A stretch of DNA of 64,000 nucleotides from assembly GCF_030815125.1 (NCBI RefSeq), contig NZ_JAUSWH010000001.1, positions 248,001 through 312,000 of the forward strand, in the 5' to 3' direction. A program made the translations under genes and the position numbers. The DNA is from Allorhizobium paknamense. Its GTDB lineage: Bacteria; Pseudomonadota; Alphaproteobacteria; Rhizobiales; Rhizobiaceae. Positions 9,723-29,362 of this stretch are shown here, one piece after another. The notes beneath the pieces are model-generated. The model was not told the origin of the DNA. It made no database searches and saw only the letters and a list, made by a program, of their open reading frames with translations. The first letter of the stretch is position 1, and each line of letters opens with the position of its first letter.

Positions 9723-10031
9723 TTAAAGCTTGATTTCGACGTCCACGCCGGCAGCAAGGTCGAGCTTCATCAGCGCGTCGACAGTCTGCGGGGTCGGATC
9801 TACGATATCGAGAAGGCGCTTATGGGTGCGCATCTCGAACTGTTCACGGCTCTTCTTATCGACGTGAGGCGAACGGTTGACAGTGAATTTTTCAATACGG
9901 GTCGGAAGCGGTACCGGGCCGCGGACGCTTGCACCGGTGCGCTTCGCGGTCGAAACGATCTCGCGGGTGGAGGCATCGAGAACCCGGTGATCAAACGCCT
10001 TGAGGCGGATGCGGATATTCTGGCCGTTCAT
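9723..10031 (-). CDS. rpsJ: 30S ribosomal protein S10 (NusE)
   Basis: S10 is a small-subunit head protein and, as NusE, a partner of NusB/NusG in antitermination. The start [19 protein letters not shown] gives 102 residues, the family norm; a reading frame extends upstream to 10121 but is not needed. The signature [26 protein letters not shown] is intact. It opens the S10 block, behind a 304-base gap that separates it from tuf. Confidence 0.97.
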   Translation of the reverse strand: MNGQNIRIRLKAFDHRVLDASTREIVSTAKRTGASVRGPVPLPTRIEKFTVNRSPHVDKKSREQFEMRTHKRLLDIVDPTPQTVDALMKLDLAAGVDVEIKL

Positions 10032-10282
10032 TCGACTTGTCCTTGTTTCTTTTCTTGCGTCCCGCATGCGCAGAGACAGTGAATTACCAATGCTGGTCGG
10101 CCCCGTATTGTCAAAAATCACAGAGCAGAGGCTCTGTCACTTTACCGTATCAGGGCCCTACCCGCGCAGTTCCAAAGAACCACAAAACCTAGCAGAGCCA
10201 AAAGACAGACGAACAAACTGCCCGTCTGTTTTGTGTGAGGCGGGGCATACACCGTCCCACCCGAATCGTCAACATGGTCTTC
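10032..10282 (-). promoter_or_regulatory. Region upstream of rpsJ (probable S10 operon promoter)
   Basis: About 250 bases lie between the tuf terminator and rpsJ and contain no supported gene. Since tuf ends in a terminator, the S10 block should have its own promoter here. A perfect TTGACA occurs on the minus strand at 10109-10114, but the sequence 17-18 bases further is only a poor -10 match. An imperfect hairpin (ACAGACG/CGTCTGT) is also present. Confidence 0.35.
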
Positions 10283-10312
10283 AAAAAATAAGCGCGGCCT
10301 TAACGGCCGCGC
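10283..10312 (-). terminator. Rho-independent terminator of the str operon (after tuf)
   Basis: On the minus strand GCGCGGCC and GGCCGCGC form an 8-pair GC-rich stem with a 5-base loop, followed by TATTTTTT. It begins 24 bases beyond the tuf stop and separates the rpsL-rpsG-fusA-tuf transcript from the S10 block. Confidence 0.88.
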
Positions 10313-10335
10313 CCATTCAATCTGGGGATCAGCTA

Positions 10336-11511
10336 TTACTCGATGATGGAGGCAACGATACCTGCACCAACGGTACGGCCGCCTTCGCGGATAGCGAAGC
10401 GCAGCTTTTCTTCCATCGCGATCGGAACGATCAGCTCAACGTCAACCGTGACGTTGTCGCCCGGCATAACCATTTCCGTGCCTTCCGGAAGCGTCACGAT
10501 GCCCGTAACGTCCGTCGTGCGGAAGTAGAACTGCGGACGGTAGTTCGTGAAGAACGGCGTATGACGGCCGCCCTCTTCCTTCGTCAGGATGTAGGCTTCA
10601 GCCTTGAACTTCTTGTGCGGCTTGACCGAACCCGGCTTGCACAGGATCTGGCCACGCTCAACGCCGTCACGGTTCACACCGCGCAGCAGCGCACCGATGT
10701 TGTCGCCGGCCTGACCCTGGTCGAGCAGCTTGCGGAACATTTCAACGCCCGTGCAGGTCGTCTTCGTCGTGGCGCGAATGCCAACGATTTCGATTTCCTC
10801 ACCAACCTTGATGATACCACGCTCAACGCGGCCCGTCACAACCGTACCACGGCCAGAGATCGAGAACACGTCTTCGATCGGCATCAGGAACGGCTGGTCG
10901 ATCGGACGCTCAGGCGTCGGGATGTAGGCGTCAACCTGAGCCATCAGCTCGCGGATCGCGTCTTCACCGATAGTCTTGTTGGAATAATCAAGAGCAGCAA
11001 GAGCAGAGCCATTAACAACCGTAATGTCATCGCCCGGGAAGTCGTAGGACGACAGAAGCTCACGAACTTCAAGCTCGACGAGTTCCAGAAGCTCGGCGTC
11101 GTCAACCTGGTCAACCTTGTTCAGAAACACAACGATCGCCGGAACGCCAACCTGACGGGCCAGCAGGATGTGCTCGCGCGTCTGCGGCATCGGGCCGTCA
11201 GCAGCCGAGCAAACCAGGATCGCGCCGTCCATCTGCGCTGCACCCGTGATCATGTTCTTAACGTAGTCGGCGTGGCCGGGGCAGTCAACGTGAGCGTAGT
11301 GACGAGCAGCCGTCTCATACTCAACGTGCGCCGTCGAGATCGTGATACCACGAGCCTTCTCTTCCGGAGCAGCGTCGATCTGGTCATACGCCTTGAACTC
11401 GCCGAAGAACTTCGTGATTGCTGCCGTCAGAGACGTCTTGCCATGGTCAACGTGGCCGATCGTGCCAATGTTAACGTGCGGCTTGTTGCGCTCAAACTTA
11501 CTCTTTGCCAT
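10336..11511 (-). CDS. tuf: Elongation factor Tu (copy 1, str operon)
   Basis: EF-Tu delivers aminoacyl-tRNA to the ribosomal A site as a GTP complex. The 391-residue protein has the P-loop GHVDHGKT (19-26), DCPGH, and NKVD, and domains II and III of full length. It differs from the second copy at 31241 in five residues: Thr164, Asn167, Asp175, Tyr176 and Thr223 here versus Pro, Lys, Glu, Asp and Pro there. Thr164, Asn167 and Asp175-Tyr176 look non-consensus for the family, whereas Thr223 is the normal residue. It is the last gene of rpsL-rpsG-fusA-tuf and is followed by a clear terminator. Confidence 0.97.
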   Translation of the reverse strand: MAKSKFERNKPHVNIGTIGHVDHGKTSLTAAITKFFGEFKAYDQIDAAPEEKARGITISTAHVEYETAARHYAHVDCPGHADYVKNMITGAAQMDGAILVCSAADGPMPQTREHILLARQVGVPAIVVFLNKVDQVDDAELLELVELEVRELLSSYDFPGDDITVVNGSALAALDYSNKTIGEDAIRELMAQVDAYIPTPERPIDQPFLMPIEDVFSISGRGTVVTGRVERGIIKVGEEIEIVGIRATTKTTCTGVEMFRKLLDQGQAGDNIGALLRGVNRDGVERGQILCKPGSVKPHKKFKAEAYILTKEEGGRHTPFFTNYRPQFYFRTTDVTGIVTLPEGTEMVMPGDNVTVDVELIVPIAMEEKLRFAIREGGRTVGAGIVASIIE

Positions 11512-11577
11512 TTTCGGCTCTCCGTTCTTTATCCCTGTTCGGGAAAACTATTGTTTTTTAAGGTTAAGTGGCTCCGG

Positions 11578-13677
<2,100 letters not shown>

Positions 13678-13710
13678 TTTGGACTGCCTTTCGAAATACG
13701 ATCGTCTTGA

Positions 13711-14199
<489 letters not shown>

Positions 14200-14262
14200 T
14201 TAAGGCGCTTTACCACGCGGAGAACCTCGCGCAGCGCCGGAAAACTCAATAAACGACCGAAA

Positions 14263-14634
14263 TCACTTCGGACGCTTCGCACCGTACTTGGAACGGCGCT
14301 GCTTACGGTTCTTGACACCCTGCGTATCGAGAACGCCGCGAATGATGTGGTAACGCACACCCGGCAAGTCCTTGACGCGGCCGCCACGGATCATGACGAC
14401 AGAGTGTTCCTGCAGGTTATGGCCTTCACCCGGAATGTAACCGATGACTTCGAAGCCATTGGTCAGACGGATCTTGGCAACCTTACGCAGAGCCGAGTTC
14501 GGCTTCTTCGGGGTCGTGGTGTAAACGCGGGTGCAAACACCACGCTTCTGCGGATTTTCCTGCAGGGCAGGAACCTTATTACGCTTTACCTGCGCCTGAC
14601 GCGGCTTGCGGATCAGCTGATTTACGGTAGGCAT
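14263..14634 (-). CDS. rpsL: 30S ribosomal protein S12
   Basis: S12 sits at the decoding centre and is the classical target of streptomycin-resistance mutations. The 123 residues include [18 protein letters not shown] and [13 protein letters not shown], both with the wild-type lysines, so this allele is predicted streptomycin-sensitive. It is the first gene of the str operon, with a leader of about 260 bases from the proposed promoter at 14900-14928. Confidence 0.97.
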
Positions 14635-15212
14635 CTAACCATCCCTTATGTTTTAAGTCTGAGGCCCCTTCGAGGCCCGGTGTCTTGCCGTTTCCGGCGG
14701 TGGCCGCACTCTTGCGTCATGCGCGAATGTGGCCCGATCCGCATTTCCGGATGGACCACAAAAAGCAGAGGACGCACCGAAAGGTGCGTCATGCGTGCAG
14801 CATTCGTCTGTTCAATGTGCGCTTGGAGCCCTGTTTGAGGAAAAGTCCGGGACGAGGCGTTCCGAAAAGCGTAACCTCACATTGGCTCCGATGCGGGGCG
14901 TACTACTGTTTTCACCCCGTTCCGTCAAGCCTTGGCGTCAAATTAATGGCGGCAAACCCGGTTTCGCCGGTTTGTGACGTTCATATGTCTTCTTATCAGC
15001 TTTTTTCCCGGGAAGGCAATGGATTTCCGCTCGCATTTGGCCGCTGTTTCGCTAAGACTTCAGGCAAGCGCCAGCGTGTGTTGCCGGGTCGTTACCCCAC
15101 ATGCGAATCGCGCTGTCTGCACTGTCTTCGACCTTGGTGAACTTCCGGCTTCACGGCGCGTTTGAGAACAGACAGGCCAAACCTGAAGCACATCTCACTC
15201 AAGGACGATCGG
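14635..15212 (-). other. Non-coding region with the str operon leader
   Basis: This 578-base region separates rpsL (minus) from a divergent plus-strand pair. No frame here looks coding. It contains the proposed str promoter, a perfect small hairpin GACGCACC / GGTGCGTC at 14771-14790 in the leader, and a second palindrome near 14957-14972 (AAACCCGG / CCGGTTT). The long leader would suit S7-mediated or growth-rate control, but I see no specific S7-binding mimic. Confidence 0.5.
14900..14928 (-). promoter_or_regulatory. Candidate sigma-70 promoter of the str operon
   Basis: On the minus strand CTTGACG (-35, 14923-14928 plus the preceding C, the rhizobial CTTGAC form) is followed after exactly 17 bases by TAGTAC (-10, 14900-14905). 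Transcription would start near 14893 and read through a 260-base leader into rpsL. The -10 matches only in part, so this is a candidate. Confidence 0.45.
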
Positions 15213-15506
15213 ATGATCACGCCACCCGTCAATGACAATAATTCTGATGCTCCGATGGTCTTCATCATCATTGCCAAAGCCTATGAGGAAGGCGATGATA
15301 CCGGTATAGACCTTCATATTCTTCTGCAGGCCCCGGATGATGATACGGCCGTGCGCGAAGCGCTGAACGCGCTTGCGGAAGAAGGCTTTCTGGAAGCCGA
15401 CCTCGACCAGATCGGCATGGTGATGGAAGTGCCGGAGGAAGAGCCGCATGCCTCCGCCTATCAGGGCGCGCTGGAAGGCGAAGTGGCGATCATTCGCTTT
15501 GGGTAA
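15213..15506 (+). CDS. Conserved hypothetical small acidic protein
   Basis: This 97-residue protein has no function I recognise. The ATG at 15213 is preferred to an in-frame TTG at 15162 because AAGGAC lies just before it. The sequence is acidic, with a likely beta-alpha-beta core (MVFIIIAKAYEEG, then LHILLQAPDDDTAVREALNALAEEGF, then IGMVMEVPEEEP), resembling a small ferredoxin-like fold, and no signal peptide or membrane segment. It is six bases upstream of a Nudix hydrolase gene and probably cotranscribed; both are on the strand opposite to the flanking translation genes. Confidence 0.8.
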   Translation: MITPPVNDNNSDAPMVFIIIAKAYEEGDDTGIDLHILLQAPDDDTAVREALNALAEEGFLEADLDQIGMVMEVPEEEPHASAYQGALEGEVAIIRFG

Positions 15507-15512
15507 AACATC

Positions 15513-15953
15513 ATGCAAGCGGCGGTCAAGCACAAGGCCCTGATCTACGCAACCTTTGCGGACCGCCTGCTCGCCTTTACCGAGCCCGATGACCCTCATC
15601 TTCTGCCGCAAGTGCCCGGCGGCACGATCGAAGAAGGTGAAATGCCTCGCGAGGCCGCTCTTCGGGAATTTCAGGAGGAAACCGGCCTCCCCGTCACCGG
15701 CGACATTCGATTTCTGAACTGTTTTGATTTTCACGATCCAGCCATCACCGGGACATTCATTCACCGGCGGCACTTCTTTCACCTGCCTGTGAAAGAGACA
15801 CCCCCAGAAGCCTGGGAGCATTTTGAAATGACACCGGCGGGCGGTGATGCGCCGATCAGGCTTGCCTTCACCTGGATACCCATTACGCACGCCGCCAAAC
15901 TATTGGGCTATGGCCACGCCATCGCCCTGCCCCTCCTTTCTCAACCTTCCTGA
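15513..15953 (+). CDS. Nudix hydrolase (MutT-like)
   Basis: Nudix enzymes hydrolyse nucleoside diphosphates linked to another moiety. The 146-residue protein has a perfect Nudix box near residues 38-60: GTIEEGE, then REFQEETGL, fitting Gx5Ex7REUxEExGU with the metal-binding glutamates intact. The substrate cannot be told from sequence. It follows the 97-residue hypothetical gene by six bases and its end faces the rpoC terminator, which is symmetrical enough to serve both strands. Confidence 0.88.
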   Translation: MQAAVKHKALIYATFADRLLAFTEPDDPHLLPQVPGGTIEEGEMPREAALREFQEETGLPVTGDIRFLNCFDFHDPAITGTFIHRRHFFHLPVKETPPEAWEHFEMTPAGGDAPIRLAFTWIPITHAAKLLGYGHAIALPLLSQPS

Positions 15954-15960
15954 GTGCAAA

Positions 15961-16011
15961 AGCATTCCAGGAAACAGGAAAGGGATTTTCGATCCAGACA
16001 TGCGTAACAAC
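15961..16011. repeat. Remnant of a rhizobial palindromic intergenic repeat
   Basis: The sequence starting GCATTCCAGGAAAC and ending ATGCGTAACAACAAA resembles the first hairpin module of the 104-bp element at 44985-45088 (GCATTTCCAGGAAAA ... ATGCGTAAAAACAA), with the arms partly decayed and the second module absent. It lies just after the Nudix gene stop and next to the terminator. Confidence 0.55.
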
Positions 16012-16046
16012 AAAAAAGCCGCCGGGATCGCTCCCGACGGCTTTTC
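16012..16046. terminator. Bidirectional terminator between rpoC and the Nudix gene
   Basis: A GC-rich stem (AAGCCGCCGGGA pairing with TCCCGACGGCTT, one mismatch) has a 4-base loop. On the minus strand it is followed by TTTTTT, a strong terminator for rpoC; on the plus strand by TTTTCTATTT, weaker, for the Nudix gene. Confidence 0.88.
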
Positions 16047-16067
16047 TATTTCCAAGCTCCGCAAGCC

Positions 16068-20279
<4,212 letters not shown>

Positions 20280-20428
20280 GCCTATCTCCTTATGGGGCCT
20301 AAAGCCCTCGAGCTTGGTTCACTCACGGCAAATTCCCGGGATGCCGAAAGGAACCTTAAAACGACAATAACCGCTGAATGCGGCAAAAGTCCCCTTCTGA
20401 TTGAAATTCTTCAACCAGAAGGAGACAT

Positions 20429-20453
20429 GGCGCGCGCCAATCGGGCGCGCGCC
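20429..20453 (-). other. Strong GC stem-loop just after rpoB
   Basis: A perfect 10-pair stem GGCGCGCGCC with a 5-base loop lies 12 bases beyond the rpoB stop. It has no U run on either strand, so it is more likely an RNA processing or stability element than a terminator. rpoC must be transcribed through it. Confidence 0.5.
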
Positions 20454-20465
20454 CCACTGTCTCTG

Positions 20466-24605
<4,140 letters not shown>

Positions 24606-24759
24606 CGTCGCTCCTTGTCAGTTTGCACCCGGGCCTGCAACAGACGGTCACCGCTGGCCAGGCGACACCGTCAATCATGGATCGTCAATCTCGTTCCGAA
24701 ATCCTTGTGCAGGCCGGATTGCCTTGCACGCCGATTCGCAACCATCCTCTTGAGAACCC

Positions 24760-24795
24760 ATTACCCAAAAGCCGTTTTACCGGCTTTTGGGTAAT
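24760..24795 (-). other. Long perfect stem-loop in the rplL-rpoB spacer
   Basis: ATTACCCAAAAGCCG and CGGCTTTTGGGTAAT make a perfect 15-pair stem around a 6-base loop. There is no U tract afterwards. In E. coli the rplL-rpoB spacer holds an attenuator and an RNase III cut site; this stem is a good candidate for the equivalent processing site. Confidence 0.55.
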
Positions 24796-24817
24796 AACTT
24801 CCAGAGAAATGCAGGTT

Positions 24818-24841
24818 GGGAGAGAGGAAACCCTCTCTCCC
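24818..24841 (-). other. Stem-loop right after rplL (possible attenuator)
   Basis: GGGAGAGAGG pairs with CCTCTCTCCC around a 4-base loop, starting 15 bases beyond the rplL stop. It lacks a clear U run, so full termination is not expected. Partial attenuation here would explain the known excess of L7/L12 over RNA polymerase, but that is inference. Confidence 0.5.
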
Positions 24842-24856
24842 TTCCACACTTCAAGA

Positions 24857-25237
24857 TTACTTGACGTCAACCTTGGCGCCAGCGTCCTCAAGCTTCTTCT
24901 TGAGGTCAGCGGCTTCAGCCTTGGAAACGCCTTCCTTGACCGGCTTCGGAGCGCCTTCAACCAGGTCCTTGGCTTCCTTGAGGCCAAGGCCGGTGATGCC
25001 GCGAACTTCCTTGATGACGTTGATCTTGTTGGCGCCAGCGTCAACGAGGATAACGTCAAACTCGGTCTTTTCTTCTTCAGCCGGAGCAGCTGCACCTGCA
25101 CCGCCAGCAACGGCAGCAACAGCTACCGGAGCAGCAGCGGAAACGCCCCACTTTTCTTCGAGAAGCTTTGCAAGTTCAGCAGCTTCCAGAACGGTCAGGG
25201 AGGACAGGTCTTCTACGATCTTAGCGAGATCAGCCAT
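24857..25237 (-). CDS. rplL: 50S ribosomal protein L7/L12
   Basis: L7/L12 forms the flexible stalk that recruits GTPase factors. The 126-residue acidic protein has an N-terminal dimerisation/L10-binding helix region ([29 protein letters not shown]), an Ala/Gly/Pro/Val hinge near residues 34-57, and the C-terminal domain with [32 protein letters not shown]. It follows rplJ by 60 bases, the standard arrangement. Confidence 0.98.
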   Translation of the reverse strand: MADLAKIVEDLSSLTVLEAAELAKLLEEKWGVSAAAPVAVAAVAGGAGAAAPAEEEKTEFDVILVDAGANKINVIKEVRGITGLGLKEAKDLVEGAPKPVKEGVSKAEAADLKKKLEDAGAKVDVK

Positions 25238-25297
25238 TTTCTAGTTCCTTTTGTGTTCGGTTCGAACTGGTAAAATTTTCAACAGCGAAAAACCGCC

Positions 25298-25816
25298 TCA
25301 AGCGGCTTCGTCCTTCTTTGCGTAGGCCGCGAAAACGCGGGCAAGCTGACTTGCCGGGGCCTGAACGACGCCTGCAACCTTGGTTGCCGGAGCCTGAAGA
25401 AGGCCCAGCAGCTTGGCGCGCAGTTCGTCCAGAGAAGGCAGGGTCGCAAGCGACTTGACGCCTTCCGCGTTAAGCGTGGTCGAACCCATGGCACCGCCGA
25501 GGACAACGAGCTTGTCGTTGGTCTTGGCGAAATCCATGACGACCTTCGGAGCCGTGATCGGGTCGGCGCTGTATGCAATCAGCGTCTGGCCCTTGAAGAG
25601 ATCGATCATCCCTTCCGACTCCGTGCCCTGAAGAGCGATCTTGGCCAGACGGTTCTTCGCGACTTTGACGGTGCCGCCAGCAGCGCGCATTTTCGAACGG
25701 AAGTCGTTCATCTGCGCAACGGTGACACCAGCATAGTGGGCCACGACAACCGAACCGGAAGCCTTGAAGACTTCGTTCAGCTCCGTGACGAATTCGCGTT
25801 TTTCCGCTCTTTCCAC
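25298..25816 (-). CDS. rplJ: 50S ribosomal protein L10
   Basis: L10 anchors the L7/L12 dimers to the ribosome. The 172-residue product starts [18 protein letters not shown] and contains the family block [22 protein letters not shown] and KNRLAKIAL; the C-terminal helix that binds L12 is Ala/Leu-rich. It is preceded by a 331-base spacer from rplA full of hairpins, the expected site of L10-mediated control. Confidence 0.97.
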   Translation of the reverse strand: MERAEKREFVTELNEVFKASGSVVVAHYAGVTVAQMNDFRSKMRAAGGTVKVAKNRLAKIALQGTESEGMIDLFKGQTLIAYSADPITAPKVVMDFAKTNDKLVVLGGAMGSTTLNAEGVKSLATLPSLDELRAKLLGLLQAPATKVAGVVQAPASQLARVFAAYAKKDEAA

Positions 25817-26147
25817 TGTCTGTCTCCAGTTGACAATCCCCTCAAGAGAGAATTGCCGGGTTTGCCTTTGCCGCGAGGGATCTCGATGAAGATCCCAAGC
25901 GACGCTTGAGGATCCTGTCCCCCGGCACTGGATGATCCAGGCACAAGGCTCGAAGGCTCGAACCGAACATCAAGACGTCTACAGACGTTTTAAAAACTCG
26001 GGTCTAACCCGTCTCATGCAGGCGAATATTAAGGCCGGAGCCACCCACAATCTCGGACAGGAATATCCGGCCTGAGGCCGGATATTTTCCCGGCCCCGAA
26101 GGACCGGAAAACTTTATGCGAGGACCGGATGTCTCCGGCCCCGGAAA
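25817..26147 (-). promoter_or_regulatory. rplA-rplJ spacer, probable L10 leader
   Basis: No gene is supported in these 331 bases. On the minus strand it opens with consecutive stem-loops: TTTTCCGGTCC/GGGCCGGGAAAA (about 26087-26115), then AATATCCGGCC/GGCCGGATATT, and further down palindromic stretches such as AGACGTCT near 25974. This is where bacteria place the L10-L12 autoregulatory leader. A TTGACA occurs on the plus strand only. I could not fold it to show the L10 binding motif. Confidence 0.5.
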
Positions 26148-26843
26148 TCAGGCCGAAACGCTCGACGGATCAACCTTGACGCCAACGCCCATGGTCGAGG
26201 AAATCGCCACGCGCTTGACATAGTTGCCCTTGGCGCCAGCCGGCTTTGCCTTGATAACGGCGTCAGCGAAGGCCTTGATGTTTTCTTCAAGCGCCTTGGC
26301 GTCGAAGGAAGCCTTGCCGATACCGGCATGGATAATACCAGCCTTCTCGACGCGGAACTCGACAGCGCCGCCCTTGGAAGCCTTGATCGCGCCAGCCACG
26401 TCCATGGTGACGGTGCCGACCTTCGGGTTCGGCATCATGCCACGCGGGCCGAGGACCTTACCGAGACGACCGACGAGCGGCATCATGTCCGGGGTCGCGA
26501 TGCAACGATCGAAGTCGATCTTGCCGCCCTGAACGATTTCCAGCAGATCTTCGGCGCCGACGATGTCTGCACCGGCAGCCTTGGCTTCGTCAGCCTTGGC
26601 GCCACGAGCGAAAACAGCAACGCGAACGTCACGGCCCGTACCGTTCGGCAGGTTGACAACGCCGCGGACCATCTGGTCTGCGTGACGCGGATCAACGCCG
26701 AGGTTCATGGCGATTTCGATGGTTTCATCGAACTTGGCGGTCGCACGCTCCTTGACGAGGGCGATGGCGTCCGTCAGGGCAACGAGCTTGGTGGGATCGA
26801 TGCCTTCGCGGATCTTCTGCACACGCTTTGCAAGCTTAGCCAT
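26148..26843 (-). CDS. rplA: 50S ribosomal protein L1
   Basis: L1 forms the mobile stalk at the E site and in E. coli represses its own operon. The ATG at 26843 ([14 protein letters not shown], 231 residues) is preferred over a TTG two codons upstream. The signature [18 protein letters not shown] is intact, and the C-terminus is typical. Its start almost abuts the rplK stop, so translation of the two is probably coupled. Confidence 0.97.
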   Translation of the reverse strand: MAKLAKRVQKIREGIDPTKLVALTDAIALVKERATAKFDETIEIAMNLGVDPRHADQMVRGVVNLPNGTGRDVRVAVFARGAKADEAKAAGADIVGAEDLLEIVQGGKIDFDRCIATPDMMPLVGRLGKVLGPRGMMPNPKVGTVTMDVAGAIKASKGGAVEFRVEKAGIIHAGIGKASFDAKALEENIKAFADAVIKAKPAGAKGNYVKRVAISSTMGVGVKVDPSSVSA

Positions 26844-26845
26844 GA

Positions 26846-27277
26846 TCAACCTACCACTTCCAGGCCCATGGAGCGGGCAGAGCCCTCAACCATTGCCATT
26901 GCGCCTTCAACGTCGGCAGCGTTCAGATCCTTCATCTTGGCTTCGGCGATTGCACGAACCTGAGCCTTGGTGATGGAACCAGCCTTGGCACCCTTGCCCG
27001 GAGTCTTGGAACCGGACTGGATCTTGGCTTCCTTCTTCAGCCAGTAGGTCACCGGCGGCTGCTTCATTGCGAAGGTGAAGGACTTGTCCTGGTAATAGGT
27101 GATGACGACCGGGATCGGCATACCCTTTTCCATTTCCTGCGTGGCGGCATTGAACGCCTTGCAGAATTCCATGATGTTAATGCCACGCTGACCAAGTGCG
27201 GGGCCAATCGGCGGGGACGGGTTAGCGGACCCTGCCTTGACCTGCAGCTTGAGCTGGCCTGCAACTTTCTTAGCCAT
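26846..27277 (-). CDS. rplK: 50S ribosomal protein L11
   Basis: L11 binds the GTPase-associated rRNA region and is needed for stringent activation of RelA. The 143-residue protein begins [32 protein letters not shown] and ends with the conserved rRNA-binding domain ([29 protein letters not shown]). It follows nusG by 142 bases, in which a promoter for rplKAJL could lie. Confidence 0.98.
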   Translation of the reverse strand: MAKKVAGQLKLQVKAGSANPSPPIGPALGQRGINIMEFCKAFNAATQEMEKGMPIPVVITYYQDKSFTFAMKQPPVTYWLKKEAKIQSGSKTPGKGAKAGSITKAQVRAIAEAKMKDLNAADVEGAMAMVEGSARSMGLEVVG

Positions 27278-27419
27278 TTCTCTCTGCCTTTCACTTTGGA
27301 CCGGTTTCCCGATCCCCTATGCCAGCCTCGGCTGGCGGCTGCGGTTGCGTGGTACGTCTGGAAAGCCCGGCTTCAGGCCGCCATCCTCCCACGCGATCCG
27401 GGGCACTTGCCCCGAGCGA

Positions 27420-27950
27420 TCAGACCTTTTCGACCTGACCGTATTCCAGTTCGACCGGCGTCGCGCGGCCAAAAATCGAAACCTCGACCTTGAGGCGCGA
27501 GCGCTCCTCATCGACATCCTGAACGATGCCATTGAAGGAGGCAAAAGGACCGTCGGATACGCGAACCTGCTCGCCGATCTCGAAGGAAACCGAGGACTTG
27601 GGCCGCTCGACACCTTCCTGAACCTGGCCGAGGATCCGATCAGCCTCGTGATCCGGGATCGGAACAGGCTTATTATCGGAACCGAGGAAACCGGTAACCT
27701 TCGGCGTATTCTTGATGAGGTGATAAGCCTCATCCGTCAGGTTCGCCCGCACCAGCACGTAGCCAGGGAAGAACTTGCGTTCGCTATCGACCTTACGACC
27801 GCGACGCACCTCGACAACCTTTTCGGTCGGCACGAGGATTTTCTCGAACAAGTGCTCAAGCCCTTTCTGGCGAGCCTTGTTCTCGATGTCTTCCGCGACC
27901 TTCTTCTCAAAATTTGAATAAGCGTGGACGATATACCAACGCGCCGCCAT
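27420..27950 (-). CDS. nusG: Transcription termination/antitermination factor NusG
   Basis: NusG travels with RNA polymerase, suppresses pausing, and links to Rho and to the ribosome via S10. The start MAARWYIVHAYSNFEKKVAED gives 176 residues; a longer frame would overlap secE. The NGN domain contains RKFFPGYVLVRANLTDEAYHLI, and the C-terminal KOW domain contains VRVSDGPFASFNGIVQDVDEERSRLKV. It lies 19 bases after secE. Confidence 0.97.
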   Translation of the reverse strand: MAARWYIVHAYSNFEKKVAEDIENKARQKGLEHLFEKILVPTEKVVEVRRGRKVDSERKFFPGYVLVRANLTDEAYHLIKNTPKVTGFLGSDNKPVPIPDHEADRILGQVQEGVERPKSSVSFEIGEQVRVSDGPFASFNGIVQDVDEERSRLKVEVSIFGRATPVELEYGQVEKV

Positions 27951-27969
27951 GTTCGTCTCCGCCCTTGAT

Positions 27970-28170
27970 TTAGATGCTGGCATTCAGCACGAGGCTGAGA
28001 ACCCAACCAATCAGCTGGTCTGCCGCAAAGAAAAACAGCGAGGCAAAGAAAACCATGGCAAGGACCATGGCCGTGGAGATCCCCGTCTCCCGGCGCGAAG
28101 GCCAGGTTACCTTGGATGTCTCAGCACGAACCTGCTGCAGAAACGCAAATGGATTGGTCTTCGATGCCAT
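27970..28170 (-). CDS. secE: Preprotein translocase subunit SecE
   Basis: SecE clamps the SecY channel in the inner membrane. The 66-residue protein has the amphipathic cytosolic segment with the conserved KVTWPSRRET near residues 20-30 and a single membrane helix after it (VLAMVFFASLFFFAADQLIGWVL), the short one-helix form common outside enterobacteria. Order tRNA-Trp, secE, nusG is standard in alphaproteobacteria. Confidence 0.97.
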   Translation of the reverse strand: MASKTNPFAFLQQVRAETSKVTWPSRRETGISTAMVLAMVFFASLFFFAADQLIGWVLSLVLNASI

Positions 28171-28343
28171 CTAATGCCCACGCATTTACGGCGCGTAAAG
28201 CTGAACAACCAGCCCCACGCACCGCGTGTCTGTTTTTCGCCTACATAAACGCCGTTTTGCCAACATACAAGTGAAAAAACAACGTTTCGTTCAAAAGCCA
28301 CATATTCCCAAAGATATCCGAGGATATTCAAACCTTGAGGAAA

Positions 28344-28419
<76 letters not shown>

Positions 28420-28565
28420 TCGTATCCGGCATCATCTGCGCCTGACAGTGTCGTCGCGTTCACCGGTACGGCGCTCCTTTAAGAGACTGCCGAGCGATTG
28501 GCAAGCGTAATTTTTCATTTTCCCGCTTTCAGCAGAGGCTCACTGCCGCGACAGGCCGTCCTGCC

Positions 28566-29222
28566 CTACCAGTTCCGCCGGAAACTGGCGTTGAAGGCGG
28601 GCTGTGGCGTATCCGTGAGATTGATAATCGAAGCGGACAGCGAGGCGCCGGAGAAGATTTTCTTTTCGATTCCAATACTTCCGGTGCTGATCCAATCCAG
28701 CGAATCAAGGGAAGCTTCCGTAAAAACGGAGGTTCTGAAATCGGACAGGGAAAGATCGAACCGCTGGCTGGCTAAAAGCCCGGCCCCCTCCCCGCTGATC
28801 CTGTGCGCCTTCAGGACGCGACTCGATCCCAGATCAAGCGATGGCGTAACGATCCAGTTATGCGTCTGCTGCAGGAAAAGGCTTGTGGCCCCGGCATTCG
28901 GATCGAAATCAGCTGTAAGGTAGGTTGCCCCGACAGCCACCGGCCGTCCATCATCGAGACGAATCTTTCCCCAAAGCCGCATGGGCAGCGTGGACGAATC
29001 AACCGTGCCCGCTCGCGTGGCGATAATCGACGTATCCACGCCGATTTTCGGCTCATAAACCGTCTTCAACCGCACGCCGGTGGTGATCGCAACACCGGAG
29101 GTACCGTTTTTGCTGACCTGCCAGATCAGGGGTTTTTCTATCTCGGCCGCCTGCGCAAAGGAAAAATGGAAAAGGCAACAGGAGGCCACGACCGCCGAAG
29201 CGGTTGCAATACTACGAATCAT
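28566..29222 (-). CDS. Hypothetical exported protein, possible outer-membrane barrel
   Basis: The 218-residue product has a signal peptide (MIRSIATASAVVASCCLFHFSFAQA) with likely cleavage after AQA. The mature part has no helices I can predict, is rich in alternating polar/hydrophobic stretches (for example FDLSLSDFRTSVFTEASL, ASLSASIINLT) and ends in Phe-Arg-Arg-Asn-Trp; a C-terminal aromatic residue is a feature of outer-membrane beta-barrels. Function unknown. An ATG at 29222 is preferred over an upstream in-frame start at 29246. It lies with two glycosyltransferase-like genes between tuf and tRNA-Trp. Confidence 0.75.
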   Translation of the reverse strand: MIRSIATASAVVASCCLFHFSFAQAAEIEKPLIWQVSKNGTSGVAITTGVRLKTVYEPKIGVDTSIIATRAGTVDSSTLPMRLWGKIRLDDGRPVAVGATYLTADFDPNAGATSLFLQQTHNWIVTPSLDLGSSRVLKAHRISGEGAGLLASQRFDLSLSDFRTSVFTEASLDSLDWISTGSIGIEKKIFSGASLSASIINLTDTPQPAFNASFRRNW

Positions 29223-29362
29223 GGCTGCTCTTGGGCTGTAAAACACGCCGCCCCAACCCAGCGCTGCGGGTCAGGACCTCTCGATCATATATCGAATAAA
29301 CTATACAATTTGGGCGACAGGGCCAATCACATTTTTGCAATGCAGCGTAACAGGGCAGCCTA

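Noticed and set aside
25860..26140. Small frames in the rplA-rplJ spacer
   Set aside because: They are short, lack ribosome-binding sites and overlap hairpins; the region is better explained as an L10 leader.
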